From assembly GCA_030248295.1 (NCBI GenBank), contig JASANH010001724.1, positions 558,001 through 622,000 of the forward strand: DNA of 64,000 bases, read 5' to 3'. Source of the DNA: Mesodorylaimus sp. YZB2_4 (lineage: Eukaryota > Nematoda > Enoplea > Dorylaimida > Dorylaimidae). The translations under genes and the position numbers were made by a program. Under the pieces are notes generated by a model. It was not told the DNA's origin and did no database searches. It saw nothing but the letters and a program-made list of their open reading frames with translations. Position 1 is the first letter of the stretch, and every line of letters begins with the position of its first letter. This document shows positions 11,220 through 21,671 of the stretch, in pieces.

Positions 11220-12881
11220 GTTATAGCCAGCGTTGCCAGATGCAAAAATGAAAACTCGCTGCCAGGGACCTGAAAATCCGCTAAAATTCCGCTGTCGTAT
11301 CTAAGAAATCCGCCGTAAGGTCCGGCAAAAATTTTTTCGCAAAAAAAGCGATATTTTGGCGGCTAGTTAAGCTAAAACGCGAAGTAGAACAAATAGCGTT
11401 CACTCACACATCGCCCTTACTGTGCACGTCAATTTTAAGTGGGCAATGCTGGGGGGGGGGGGGGGGGCAGGGACGCCGGAAGAGGAGGCAGAATCCTACA
11501 TGGGTACCCAAACCCGTACCCACCCGTACCCGGCGTGTATGGATTAGTGTTGGAAAATAACCTAAAATTTACCCCATTTCAAGGTCATTTCTATGTCAGA
11601 ATTCTGTCAAAACCTCGTTTGACCGACCCTTGGTCAAAGTCAGGGTCACGGTCAGAAAATTTTGTGGGGTCTGGTCAAGGTCAGGGTCAGGTTAGAATTT
11701 CTTGCACCCGGTCAGAGTATTCTGACAGCGAAAGAAAGTAAATTTAGTAAAACATTGCAAGCTCCCGCCTTCCTGTGTGGGGATCTAAGGGCAGTTCTAC
11801 AGTTCTGAATCCCAAGGCATGTTCCAAGTCATTTCACAATCAGCTTGGTATCAGGCCCCAGGACACCAAGCTGTCTTAAGTTCAGGACGACCTCGACTAT
11901 GTCCGGAGACACTTTCTGGTGTCTTTTCCCAGCAGCGCTGTCAGGCGCAGGACAATCGCCCTCGATCTAGGGATCTTTGAGCTGACCTTTCTAGAGCAAC
12001 CTTTTGGGCGATCTTTGGGCGTCTTGAGATTATGGCATTTTGCGTTAGCTCTCTCGACCCGCAAAAATGGTTCTTTTTCAGCTGAACTAAATTTCTGTCG
12101 TCCTTTTTTAACCGTTGAGGCCAAAAAGGGACGACAGAATCCCATTATCATCATTTTACTCCTTCTTCACCCAAGCAAATACATGCACTTGGCAGGGAAG
12201 GGGAGACACAGTATTAATTAATACTTGTGCGCGTGATAGAACCACTAGCAAGCATGATCCCGTGGAAAAGAATCCCGTAAGCTAATAAAACATGGAATAC
12301 AGCAGATAGCGGCATATGAGGAGACATTTACTAACATATGCTTAATTGCTGTACCATCTACTACATTTTTCAAGGATCGTTTATTCTAGGCGAAGGCCAG
12401 GGGGGAGGGAAAAAAGAAATTTCTATTTATACCAAACAAGGGGGACAAAAGAAAGGGGAACTGCCTTTGAGACCCACACTCGTTCCAAAGGCTGGACGAC
12501 TGTGGTTAGGCCTACTGTAATACCGACTGAGCACTCAACTATGAATTTGATATCGAATACGGTCTTTTATTAAAAATCGTAGACCCATAGTCGAAATTAT
12601 TGTGTTGCCTACCCAATTCCTTGTTAACAATGATCCTTCAGACCTAAATGCACGAACAAAACTGTCTCAAGAGTCGCAGAAAAATGGGCGAGCTGTTAAA
12701 AAACCTTCCCGCAAAGGCTACTTAAACATAGATTGGCAAAAATCCGCTAGAATCCGCTGAAAACCCCAAAATTAGCTGCCAATTCCGCTAAAACACTCAA
12801 ACCGCTGTTTTTCCCGCTGCTGGACAAAAAATCCGCCAGATCTAGCGGATTCTAGCTGCATCTGGCAACGCTGGTTATAGC
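11220..12881 (+). mobile_element. hAT-like non-autonomous DNA transposon with TSD
   Basis: Element at 11228-12873 (1646 bp). Its ends are a perfect 17-bp inverted repeat starting CAGCGTTGCC (11228-11244 and 12857-12873), fitting the hAT terminal consensus YARNG. It is flanked by an identical 8-bp target duplication, GTTATAGC (11220-11227 and 12874-12881), the size hAT makes. AATCCGCTA subterminal motifs repeat inside both ends. No transposase is encoded, so it would need a helper in trans. Intact ends and duplication suggest fairly recent insertion. Contents include a poly-G run near 11452-11467 and TGACC half-site clusters. Confidence 0.88.
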
Positions 12882-12955
12882 GTATGCCGTGTTTGATATA
12901 TTTTGCTGTCAATCGACCGAAATCGCCTGGCCCATTTTGATTACACTGCTTGAGC

Positions 12956-13464
12956 ATGGATACTGTGGAGCTGACATACATTCTGAGCGAGGACCCTTTT
13001 ATGAAACCGAACTTTGTTGGCGTTTTTCCTGATCACCTGAAATCTCGTATTGTAATGACATCCTGTTTGATTTTAAATTCTGACACTAGTTGGAAACCGG
13101 GCGCACATTGGCTGTCAATTTCTGTTACGCACAACAGCCAATTAGAATTTTTTGATTCGTATGGACAGTATCCACGCAATTACCTAATGGTATACGAATT
13201 TTTGGAGCAACAGAATGAATTTTGCGAGCTGAACAGCTCTCAATGGCGATGCCCATCGTCAAGCACTTGCGGACAATTGTGCTTGTATTTTTGTTGTGGA
13301 GATATAGAGGTGTCAGTTTTAAAAAAATTATGCATGGGTTCAGTAATGACCAAGATACAAATGATTTTTTGGCCACTATTTTTGTAAATGGATTCTTTGA
13401 TAAGACTTGTTGTGTATATGATGCCGATTATGTTGTCAAACAGTTCTGCAAGACCAAACTATAA
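12956..13464 (+). pseudogene. Maverick/Polinton (adenovirus-type) cysteine protease, frameshifted
   Basis: Starts at ATG 12956 with the family's typical opening (ELTYIL, then GVFPDHL). Catalytic residues of the adenain fold can be read: His in GAHWLSI, an acidic residue in FFDSYG and Cys in STCGQLCLYF, with GQ correctly placed. This type of protease processes virion proteins and is a hallmark of Polintons, adintoviruses and adenoviruses. The frame breaks at an A-run near 13320: the upper frame ends at 13387, while the family-like C-terminal part continues in the next frame to 13464. The break makes this a probable dead copy. It lies directly downstream of the hAT element and upstream of the inverted-arm cluster. 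Confidence 0.85.
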
Positions 13465-13869
13465 GTGCATGATCACGCCTAACTGAATCTGAAATAAACA
13501 CCCATCTCGTATCAGCCAGTTTACACGTGGCAGACATTTCTCGTAATCAGAAAGTCTTTTCGATCTAGCATCAAAGCACACTAAAGCACTTTTCCACAAG
13601 CACAATATCGTCCAGTTAATTGCCAGCAGTTGCCATATATACCTGTGAACAGTGTTTGGGTTAGTACCAGAGGACTTGTGACTAAAACGAGTCTGTCTAT
13701 ACTTACACTGTCCGTATCACTTTCCACAATCGTCCATTTGTCACGGTCCAGATAGGGAATAAGGACTGCATAGATGAATTACAACATCCGCTTCTTGGCA
13801 TGAGCGTACACAGAAAAGCCTGCAGGAACGTACATACAAGTGAGGATGTCACTAGTCGAGTATAATCTG
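13465..13869. other. spacer, nothing recognised
   Basis: No gene or repeat is recognised between the protease remnant and the P-loop frame. Confidence 0.4.
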
Positions 13870-14190
13870 CTACAGTAATTTATCTATCACTAAAGACAGC
13901 GCAAGAACCTGTTTCTCAGGTCGACACTGTATCTCAAGGCACTCTTCCTCATCACCCAGTGGGATAGTTCGACTGTAAAACGGGTTATTTGACATTACCG
14001 AGGCCTTTGGCTTGTCTGCATAGGGCACGTTCATGTGTAATAAAAAATTGGTCAGAGTTTTTCCGTGCGAGGCATTTCCAACTAAAAACCTAAGCGTTCT
14101 TTGTTTTACCAAATCAGAGATACTACGAATGTGATTGATAACTTACCCAGCTTCCACAATTTCGCCAAACAGCAATGAATTTCAGGGTAA
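13870..14190 (-). CDS. P-loop-containing ORF in the virus-like block
   Basis: The main minus exon (about 13870-14125) encodes about 85 residues with GNASHGKT, a match to the Walker A pattern GxxxxGKT, followed by a charged acidic stretch (GDEEECLE) and a stop at 13870. A candidate intron with donor GTAAGT near 14148 and acceptor TAG near 14126 would join it to an upstream exon ending GEIVEAG. No Walker B is visible, so the nucleotide-binding call rests on one motif. Possible roles in this context are a packaging-type or other small NTPase. It may also be the downstream part of the helical gene at 14281-14704. Confidence 0.4.
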
Positions 14191-14280
14191 CTATCTCCTT
14201 GCCTCCTATTTCTAGTCACCTAAAAACCATACCTCAGGGATCAATCTGCAAGTCCAGGAGCTGGCTAATTTTCCACATAT

Positions 14281-14704
14281 CTCTTGCGCAAACCAATCAA
14301 AGGGTGGTAGGGTCTCCTTATCGAACTGAGCTACCTCGTAGATTGTTTCAATATCCACCCCATGCTGGTAAAGAAATACAACCATTTCACTCATCAGCCA
14401 CATTGACTCACCGAAATGGGAATTGATCAGTGCTGATTGACCCTTTTCCAATTTGCTGTGTAATTTTGCAATTTCAGCCATATATGGACCAACGTCCTTG
14501 ATGCTGACATCAGCTTTCTTGATTATAGGAGAAAATTCACTGTACCGCTCAAGATATTCTGGCTTACACCGAAGATCGACTCATGAAAAGCCAAATACCG
14601 AGCCTGACAGGAGACTTTGTCTCATATCATATTCAGTGACATACATGACCTTCTCGAAGCGACGCACTCAGCTGCTTCTCGAACTCGACCAACTCCTCCG
14701 TCAT
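14281..14704 (-). CDS. helical protein of the virus-like block, left copy
   Basis: Two coding exons, 14704 to about 14645 and 14562 to 14281, both phase 0. Together they encode about 114 residues rich in charged helical sequence (EELVEFEKQL; EIAKLHSKLE) with ESMWLMSEMVVFLYQHG in the second exon. Relative to the right copy, the donor after the second exon is changed from GT to AT (CAAGAGATATG), so reading continues about 23 residues to a stop at 14212. Upstream lie the shared GTAGGTGCAGCC module and a TTTAAATAG box. I do not recognise the family. Confidence 0.45.
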
Positions 14705-14999
14705 TTGGACAAATCTAGTCAGGTCGATAGTAATTTTTTCCCTATTTAAAGTTGAACACAGTGCGTATCCGGTTGGCTGCACCTACGAACTCGAACGAGT
14801 ACAGTGCCACACAATAACTAATTGAGTAAGTGGGGTGGGAAACTTGTCCAACTAATTATTTGCTAGGTATCAGAACCTATGTGGCTGCTGTGCTCGCATT
14901 TGTTTCTTATTAGTGCAAAAATTTATACAAGCCAACAAAACAAAAGTGGATATTGTATTTACACTTCATACAGTGATATGACTGCACTCAACACATGGG

Positions 15000-15240
15000 C
15001 TAGCTTGACTTGTTTGGTGAGAAGCATCTGCGTTGATTTGAACTATTCTGCGACATGAATTTGACTGCTCTAGCCAAATCTCCTTGCTGTACATAGTATT
15101 GGGTGTGAGAGTGTCTGGTCACATTCGAGGGAGGTTCCTGCAGAACGGCGGGTCCAGCTGAATTGGTCTCCCAAATTCTGAGGATCATTCGCTGGATTGC
15201 ATACTAATATCATCGGATTATATGCGACATACACAACCGT
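15000..15240 (-). CDS. unrecognised short ORF in the left arm
   Basis: Two overlapping minus frames are open in the left arm downstream of the Cys-rich gene. One runs through YVAYNPMILVCNPANDP to a stop near 15060. The other gives 62 codons with HTQYYVQQGDLARAV, stop at 15000. In the right arm a small indel near 20770 shifts these frames. No domain recognised. It could be a terminal exon of a virus-like structural gene or non-coding. Confidence 0.25.
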
Positions 15241-15364
15241 TCCTGCAGCCTGCGATTACTCTCTTTAGGTTACTCTCCCATGACCTCTGCCAAGGGTCAG
15301 CCACACCAACGTGCCACTTTTTCGTGAATGCTCGCTGGTCCCGCAAGGAAGCATCGACGAAAAT

Positions 15365-15981
15365 TTATAAACATGGCGTTATTGATAAGGTGGTAACGAG
15401 CACACTCAATGCCAGCTCTTCTTTATGCGTTGAGCACCATGGATCTTTTTCACATGGAGTTCGCTGGCTACACCCCATGTACCCGCAAGGTGGCTCTTGA
15501 TCAGGGCAGTATTTGAATTCGGCACCAAGGGTTCGGTCCTTGCACCCTGGCTCCACACATGGCGGCTTGAAGAATCTCTGTGGACGATTCATCGAGCCAA
15601 AACCATGATTGTCGCAAAATAGCAGTTCCACTCCTTCACCAAACAGGTCCCAGGCTGCAAGGTCACCCCAGCTACCCTCATGCGTTAAAGCTAAATGGAT
15701 ACTATCTCTAAAAATACATGTACAAAAGTGGCTTTTACAGGCCAAGCACGAAGCAGATCCAGTGATTTTGCCAACACTGTGATCACTTTGCATTTTCGCA
15801 CCGCGTCCCAGCCATGATGTTATTCGTGTAAAAGCCTGAAGTATACATATATATACAGTAGGAAGAAAAAAATATATATTTATTCCTTTCTTCTACATAC
15901 CACTTTGATAAAATCGAACAGGACTTCTTTCAATATGTTCAAAACTATGTTTTGAAAACAGAAATGTAGCAAATAGACCAT
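15365..15981 (-). CDS. Cys-rich protein of the virus-like block, left copy
   Basis: Model of two phase-0 exons: 15981-15901 starts at ATG and encodes a hydrophobic 27-residue segment; 15835-15365 encodes 156 residues. The acceptor is preceded by a pyrimidine-rich tract and the intron is 65 bases. The product has many paired cysteines (CLACKSHFCTC, CVEPGC, CGYMGC, DPWC), suggesting a zinc-binding or disulfide-rich fold. A one-base loss near the end, seen by comparison with the copy at 17146, replaces the ancestral C-terminus with about 15 unrelated residues. Family not recognised; the conserved spacing resembles repeated zinc-knuckle-like units. Confidence 0.5.
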
Positions 15982-16196
15982 TTCTTCGTTTCAGACTTTT
16001 CCGGCTCTTCCAATTTTACCGCTGCCTTGTCTGAACGATGTCCATTTACGCACTGTATTTATATTGAAAAATTCTTCACACTCCACTAGTTATACATCTG
16101 GCTATTTTTGCGAACTCTGATCCTATCTAGGCCAGTCGTACAGAATTAGGAATTGTGAACATAAGTCAAAACATACATATTTACCCCGCGTTTTCC

Positions 16197-16528
16197 AAAC
16201 CAATTTCCAACTGTCCTCGTAGCACAATCGGTTCATCACTACGGATGAATTCCCCAAAGCGTTGTATATGCACTGTGCATCTCATTTTTTTAAATCTGGT
16301 TTTCATGACGCCTTTGATGGTCGATCAAATACCGATTTTGCAAAAATTTCGCCTCTGGCGGGGCACCCCCTATTGAACGCTTCGCGCCTTCGGCGCTTAT
16401 TGCCAAAGTTTCCACTCGGACCTCCATTTTTACTTCTGGCCCCCTCCGTCACCTGACTCCTGCGTACGTCCCTGTTGATAGTCGGGCGCCTCACCGATTG
16501 CGCTACGAGGACAGTTGGAAATTGGTTT
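16197..16528. repeat. short inverted pair with tRNA-like heads at the palindrome centre
   Basis: Segments 16197-16231 and 16494-16528 are inverted copies with one visible internal mismatch. Each contains GTCCTCGTAGC followed by RCAATCGGT, resembling a tRNA D-arm/A box, and they point toward each other. No B box or foldable anticodon arm follows, so these look like tRNA-derived fragments rather than tRNA genes. Between them lies about 260 bp of different sequence, including the short GCGCCTTCGGCGC palindrome. Confidence 0.45.
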
Positions 16529-16739
16529 CGAGTGTGGACAGTGGAGACAGTGGATAATTAAACTGCAGCGTTGCGAGCGTGCGCGGGGACGCACATTTGT
16601 GTGATACAGTGATGAATTGTCTTTGCGCTAAGTTTCACAATTTTTCTTTCAGCTCAAAATTTTACACAGCTGGTGTCTTCTTGTATGTTCTAGATAACAT
16701 CTCAACAAGATAGTGTTCGCTTGAGAGAGATTAGTCGAT

Positions 16740-18155
16740 GTGTGAAAAACGCGGAGTAAATATGTATGTTTTGACATATGTTTACAATTCCTAATTCTGT
16801 ACGACTGGCCTAGATAGGATCAGAGTTCGCAAAAATAGCCAGATGTAAACCAGTGACGTGTGATAACTTTTTTCATTATAATAACACTGTGTAAGTGGAC
16901 ATCGTTCAGACAAGGCAGCGGTCAAATTGGAAGAGCCGAAAAAGTCTAAAACGAGGAAATGGCCCATTTGCTAAATTTCTGTTTTCAAAACTTATTTTTG
17001 AACATACTGAAAAATGTTTGATTTTATCGAAGTGGTATGTAGAAAAAAGGAGTGAATTTATTTTTTTTTATTTCTTCCTACTGTATATATATGTATACTT
17101 CAGGCTTTTACACGAATAAGATCATGGCTGGGACACGGTGCGAAAATGCAAAGTGATCACAGTGTTGGCAAAGTCACTGGATCTGCCTCGTGCTTGGCCT
17201 GTAAAAGCCACTTTTGCACATGTATTTTTAGAGATAGTGTATATTTAGCTTTAACGTATGAGGGTAGCTGGGCTGACCTTGCAGCCTGGGACCTGTTTGG
17301 TGAAGAAGTGGAACTTCTATTTTGCGACAATCATGGTTTTGGCTCAAAAATTCGTCCAGAGAGATTTTTCAAGCCGCCATGTGTGGAGCCAGGGTGCATG
17401 GACCGAACGCCTGGTATCCAATTTAAATACTGCCCTAATCACAAGCCACCTTGACAGTACATGGGGTGTAGCCAGCGAACTCCATGTGAAACAGATCCAT
17501 GGTGCTCAACGCATAAGGAAGAGCTGGCTTTAGAGTGTGCTCGCTACCACCTTCTCAATAACACCATGTTTATAAATTTTCGTCGATGCTTCCTGGCCTC
17601 TGTATAGCTGCGGGACCGGCGAGCATTCACAAAAAAGTGGCATGGTGGTGTGGCTGACCCTGGGCACAGGTCATGGGAGAGTAACCTCAAGGGAGTAATC
17701 GCACACTGCAGGAACGGCTGTGTATGTCGCAAATAATGCGATGATATTAGCATGCAATCCAGCGAATGATCCTAAGAATTTCAAAGGACCAATTCAGCTG
17801 GAGCCGCCGTTCTGCAGGAACCTCCCTTGAATGTGACCAGACAGTCTCACACCCAATACTATGTACACCAAGGAGTTTTGGCTGGGGCAGTCAAGTTCAT
17901 GTCGCAGAATAGTTCAAATCAATGAGGAGGCTTCTTCACCAAACAAGTCAAGCTAGCCCGTGTATTTAGTGTAGTCATATCACTGTGTGAAAAGTAAATA
18001 CAATATCTAGATACTTTTTGTTGGCTTGTATAAATTTTTGCACTAATAAGAAACAAATGCGGGTCGTTCACAGCAGTCACATTAGTTGTTGTTTGGCACT
18101 GTAATTGTTCGAATTCGTAGGTGCAGCCAACCGGATACGCACTGTGTTCAACTTA
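16740..18155 (+). pseudogene. third, decayed copy of the arm sequence
   Basis: Same orientation as the right arm and lined up with it from the pre-intron exon to the GTAGGTGCAGCC module near 18119. The Cys-rich frame (17146-17454) has a premature stop after KPP, where the arms read on. Its first exon carries a deletion that creates a stop near 17020. It keeps the older reading at the 3' end that both arms have lost (no one-base deletion near 17533). It is therefore an older sister rather than a product of the recent arm duplication. Confidence 0.75.
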
Positions 18156-18420
18156 TCACCATGTCGAATCAGCTCCATCGAAGTGTGACGGAACATAAGC
18201 CTGGAGGAGGGCTGTCACATACGATAAATAATGAATAGACTGGCACACCTATGAATCGGGCGGTGGGAGCGGGCCAGTACATCAAAAGCACTGATCGGAC
18301 ATGTGTAGGTGCAGCCAATCGGATACCTACTACAGTTGGGTTCAGAATCGTGGGGGTGGGAGTGGGACAGTACATTAAAGCAATGATCGGACTTGTGTAG
18401 GTGCAGCCAGCCCCCATACT
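18119..18420 (+). promoter_or_regulatory. three copies of a GTAGGTGCAGCC module
   Basis: The motif GTAGGTGCAGCCAA plus CGGATAC occurs at 18119-18139, 18306-18326 and, shortened, 18399-18412. The same module lies 5' of the helical gene in both arms (21167-21202; reverse 14752-14790), where a TTTAAATAG box follows within about 35 bases. Short frames after the first and third copies share TEH.PGGGLSH. Recurrence just upstream of separate frames suggests a shared promoter or replication element, though simple duplication with the arms explains part of it. Confidence 0.4.
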
Positions 18421-18663
18421 CATTGTCTTCGACTTGGCATCGAACCCTTACAGAACATGAGCCTGGAGGAGGGCTGTCGCACTCGATAAATCATGAAAAG
18501 GTAGACACACCTACCGCAATCGATGGGCCCATTCGTTTTCGTCCACCTCTACTCTTCGTGTCCTGTGCACCCCGCCTTGGGTATTTAAAGAGGACTCCCA
18601 TGAGCAGAGAGTCATTCGAAATCCAACTGATCATTAAGCGCCAGCTCTACTTGAGTTCGATCA

Positions 18664-19167
18664 ATGGCCTCAGCTTTGGTGGACAATTTTGATAAGAAAT
18701 TCCCCATTGGCGAAGATCTGTTTGTGGCTGTGCAAACCTTCAATGGCGATGTATCAGTACAGCTCAGGTATTACAAGAAGAACAGAAAGATCAAGAAATT
18801 ATATCCAACAAAACAAGGTAAAATAACGAATCTTATTTCAGAAATTTCCATGTCTCTTTTATTTCTTTATTGTTCAGGTGTTCTTTTGTATCCAGAGGAG
18901 TTTTTGAAGATTATACGCTTCAGTAAACAAAAGCTACCAGAGGCTGCACCTCTAACTCAACCACTGGACCAGAGCGTCGAGTCAGAAATCACTATGAAAA
19001 TGCGGGACGAGAAGTTAAAAGTTGCCTTGGGTAAGAACTACTTTACGGCCCATGTGGGACAAGAGACGTGTCCGCACTGTTTTCGAAATTTTTGCAATAG
19101 GTCAATTTTCAGTCAATGTGAATGTCAAAAAATTACACATTTCCACCATATGAACCATGAGCAATAA
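18664..19167 (+). CDS. PC4/p15-like coactivator protein
   Basis: Two exons, 18664-18817 and 18878-19167, 147 residues. Exon 1 plus the start of exon 2 match the PC4 single-strand-DNA-binding fold: a FPIGEDLFVAVQTFNGDVSV strand pair, then LRYYKK, then PTKQG joined to VLLYPEEFLKII. The 60-base intron (GTAAAA...TTCAG) interrupts this conserved hairpin and is itself open, so splicing is inferred from the domain. PC4 proteins bind DNA and stimulate transcription. The C-terminal extension adds CPHC and later Cys/His residues (CECQ, HFHH) that could bind zinc. A TATTTAAA box lies near 18575. The neighbours make a virus-like origin more likely than a host gene. Confidence 0.65.
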   Translation: MASALVDNFDKKFPIGEDLFVAVQTFNGDVSVQLRYYKKNRKIKKLYPTKQGKITNLISEISMSLLFLYCSGVLLYPEEFLKIIRFSKQKLPEAAPLTQPLDQSVESEITMKMRDEKLKVALGKNYFTAHVGQETCPHCFRNFCNRSIFSQCECQKITHFHHMNHEQ

Positions 19168-19284
19168 CCGTGTGAAACTAACTAATTCAATAATCATGTG
19201 AAAATCAGGTTTTTATTTGCAGGAGGGGGTGTCCTCCTTATTATGGCGGACACCAAAACTGGGAAGAAATAGGTCACCTTGAAT

Positions 19285-19410
19285 ATGGGACAGATTGAAA
19301 AATTGATAGAGCGAAAGGAAGAAATCGAGAATGTCATCGGCGAGGCAGAAGCATTCTTGGCAGCGCAAGAACCTGCCGATGATGATGATAATGACGATAA
19401 GTACGTGTGA
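19285..19410 (+). CDS. short acidic helical ORF
   Basis: ATG 19285 opens a 41-codon frame: a charged helix (QIEKLIERKEEIENVIGEAE) followed by an acidic run DDDDNDD. A GTACGT donor near its end (19402) means it may be only a first exon. No family recognised. Confidence 0.3.
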   Translation: MGQIEKLIERKEEIENVIGEAEAFLAAQEPADDDDNDDKYV

Positions 19411-19759
19411 TACATGTGTCATTGATTTGACTATGAAAAAACGGAAAATCGATGATTCTTTGTTGAAGGAAACCTGAAGTTGATTTTTGTCGCCTTTCTT
19501 GATGTGGTGAGAACCGTGACTGGCGGTTATATATTCAATGTGTTGACCAACCTGTAGGCATTGGTGCAGACTTGTCTGGAACCACACAGGTTAAGTCGCT
19601 GCTCCATAGAGTAGGTGTCAGTGGTGTCAGCTTCAGACAGGTCAGTTTGGCTGTTCGAGAGGAAGTCTACTGAACTGCAGTACATTCGAGTCCAGTCTCT
19701 ATTGTAGCACATTCTTTTCACTTGTAGAACCCATACACTACTTCATTTTCCGCTAAAGT

Positions 19760-19861
19760 ATGGCACAGCGAACGCCCCAAAAAAGTCCACCAGTTATCGA
19801 CCTTGTCACCCCATCACCAACGTCACCACCTTCAAACTATGGTATAACTGGTGGAGTGTGA
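19760..19861 (+). CDS. short Pro-rich ORF with VIDLV motif
   Basis: A 33-codon frame starting ATG 19760, rich in Pro/Ser/Thr and containing VIDLV, which resembles a SUMO-interacting motif. A possible donor GTATAA after the TAT codon (19840) coincides with where right-arm homology begins, so it may be a spliced first exon of the Cys-rich gene. Too short to be sure it is coding. Confidence 0.25.
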   Translation: MAQRTPQKSPPVIDLVTPSPTSPPSNYGITGGV

Positions 19862-19955
19862 AGAATTTTTCAATATAAATACAGTGCGTAAATGGACATC
19901 GTTCAGACAAGGCAGCGGTAAAATTGGAAGAGCCGGAAAAGTCTGAAACGAAGAA

Positions 19956-20572
19956 ATGGTCTATTTGCTACATTTCTGTTTTCAAAACATAGTTTTGAAC
20001 ATATTGAAAGAAGTCCTGTTCGATTTTATCAAAGTGGTATGTAGAAGAAAGGAATAAATATATATTTTTTTCTTCCTACTGTATATATATGTATACTTCA
20101 GGCTTTTACACGAATAACATCATGGCTGGGACGCGGTGCGAAAATGCAAAGTGATCACAGTGTTGGCAAAATCACTGGATCTGCTTCGTGCTTGGCCTGT
20201 AAAAGCCACTTTTGTACATGTATTTTTAGAGATAGTATCCATTTAGCTTTAACGCATGAGGGTAGCTGGGGTGACCTTGCAGCCTGGGACCTGTTTGGTG
20301 AAGGAGTGGAACTGCTATTTTGCGACAATCATGGTTTTGGCTCGATGAATCGTCCACAGAGATTCTTCAAGCCGCCATGTGTGGAGCCAGGGTGCAAGGA
20401 CCGAACCCTTGGTGCCGAATTCAAATACTGCCCTGATCAAGAGCCACCTTGCGGGTACATGGGGTGTAGCCAGCGAACTCCATGTGAAAAAGATCCATGG
20501 TGCTCAACGCATAAAGAAGAGCTGGCATTGAGTGTGCTCGTTACCACCTTATCAATAACGCCATGTTTATAA
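19956..20572 (+). CDS. Cys-rich protein of the virus-like block, right copy
   Basis: Same two-exon structure as the left copy: 19956-20036 and 20102-20572, both phase 0, 183 residues. The second exon is identical to the left copy. It carries the same altered C-terminus caused by a one-base loss near 20527. If either arm is expressed the product would be the same protein. See the left copy for domain comments. Confidence 0.5.
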
Positions 20573-21247
20573 ATTTTCGTCGATGCTTCCTGGCCTCTGT
20601 ATAGCTGCGGGACCGGCGAGCATTCACAAAAAAGTGGCATGGTGGTGTGGCTGACCCTGGGCACAGGTCATGGGAGAGTAACCTCAAGGGAGTAATCGCA
20701 CACTGCAGGAACGGCTGTGTATGTCGCAAATAATGCGATGATATTAGCATGCAATCCAGCGAATGATCCTTAGAATTTCAAAGGACCAATTCAGCTGGAG
20801 CCGCCGTTCTGCAGGAACCTCCCTCGAATGTGACCAGACACTCTCACACCCAATACTATGTACAGCAAGGAGGTTTGGCTAGAGCAGTCAAATTCATGTC
20901 GCAGAATAGTTCAAATCAACGCAGATGCTTCTCACCAAACAAGTCAAGCTAGCCCATGTGTTGAGTGCAGTCATATCACTGTATGAAGTGTAAATACAAT
21001 ATCACCTTTTGTTTTGTTGGCTTGTATAAATTTTTGCACTAATAAGAAACAAATGCGAGCACAGCAGCCACATAGGTTCTGATACCTAGCAAATAATTAG
21101 TTGGACAAGTTTCCCACCCCACTTACTCAATTAGTTATTGTGTGGCACTGTACTCGTTCGAGTTCGTAGGTGCAGCCAACCGGATACGCACTGTGTTCAA
21201 CTTTAAATAGGGAAAAAATTACTATCGACCTGACTAGATTTGTCCAA

Positions 21248-21671
21248 ATGACGGAGGAGTTGGTCGAGTTCGAGAAGCAGCTGAGTGCGTCGCTTCGAGA
21301 AGGTCATGTATGTCACTGAATATGATATGAGACAAAGTCTCCTGTCAGGCTCGGTATTTGGCTTTTCATGAGTCGATCTTCGGTGTAAGCCAGAATATCT
21401 TGAGCGGTACAGTGAATTTTCTCCTATAATCAAGAAAGCTGATGTCAGCATCAAGGACGTTGGTCCATATATGGCTGAAATTGCAAAATTACACAGCAAA
21501 TTGGAAAATGGTCAATCAGCACTGATCAATTCCCATTTCGGTGAGTCAATGTGGCTGATGAGTGAAATGGTTGTATTTCTTTACCAGCATGGGGTGGATA
21601 TTGAAACAATCTACGAGGTAGCTAAGTTCGATAAGGAAACCCTACCACCCTTTGATCGGTTCGCGCAAGAG
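21248..21671 (+). CDS. helical protein of the virus-like block, right copy (3' truncated)
   Basis: Exons 21248-21307 and 21390-21671, phase 0 at each junction, 114 residues, ending at an intact donor (GAG|GTATGTG). Homology to the left arm ends within the next 20 bases, so its downstream exon is missing and the unspliced frame stops at 21714. The start ATG lies 43 bases after a TTTAAATAG box. It differs from the left copy by a few substitutions (for example EN/EK, AK/AQ). Confidence 0.45.

Larger units (their letters stand above)
14264..16195 (-). repeat. left inverted arm of the virus-like block
   Basis: Reverse-complement copy of about 19840-21690, including identical long open frames for the Cys-rich protein and the helical protein. 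The two arms share the same frameshift at the end of the Cys-rich gene, so they were copied after that mutation. At the inner side the arm continues for about 170 bp of homology to the third copy (16740 onwards), which the right arm lacks. At the outer side the arms diverge near 14264/21690. Confidence 0.88.
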
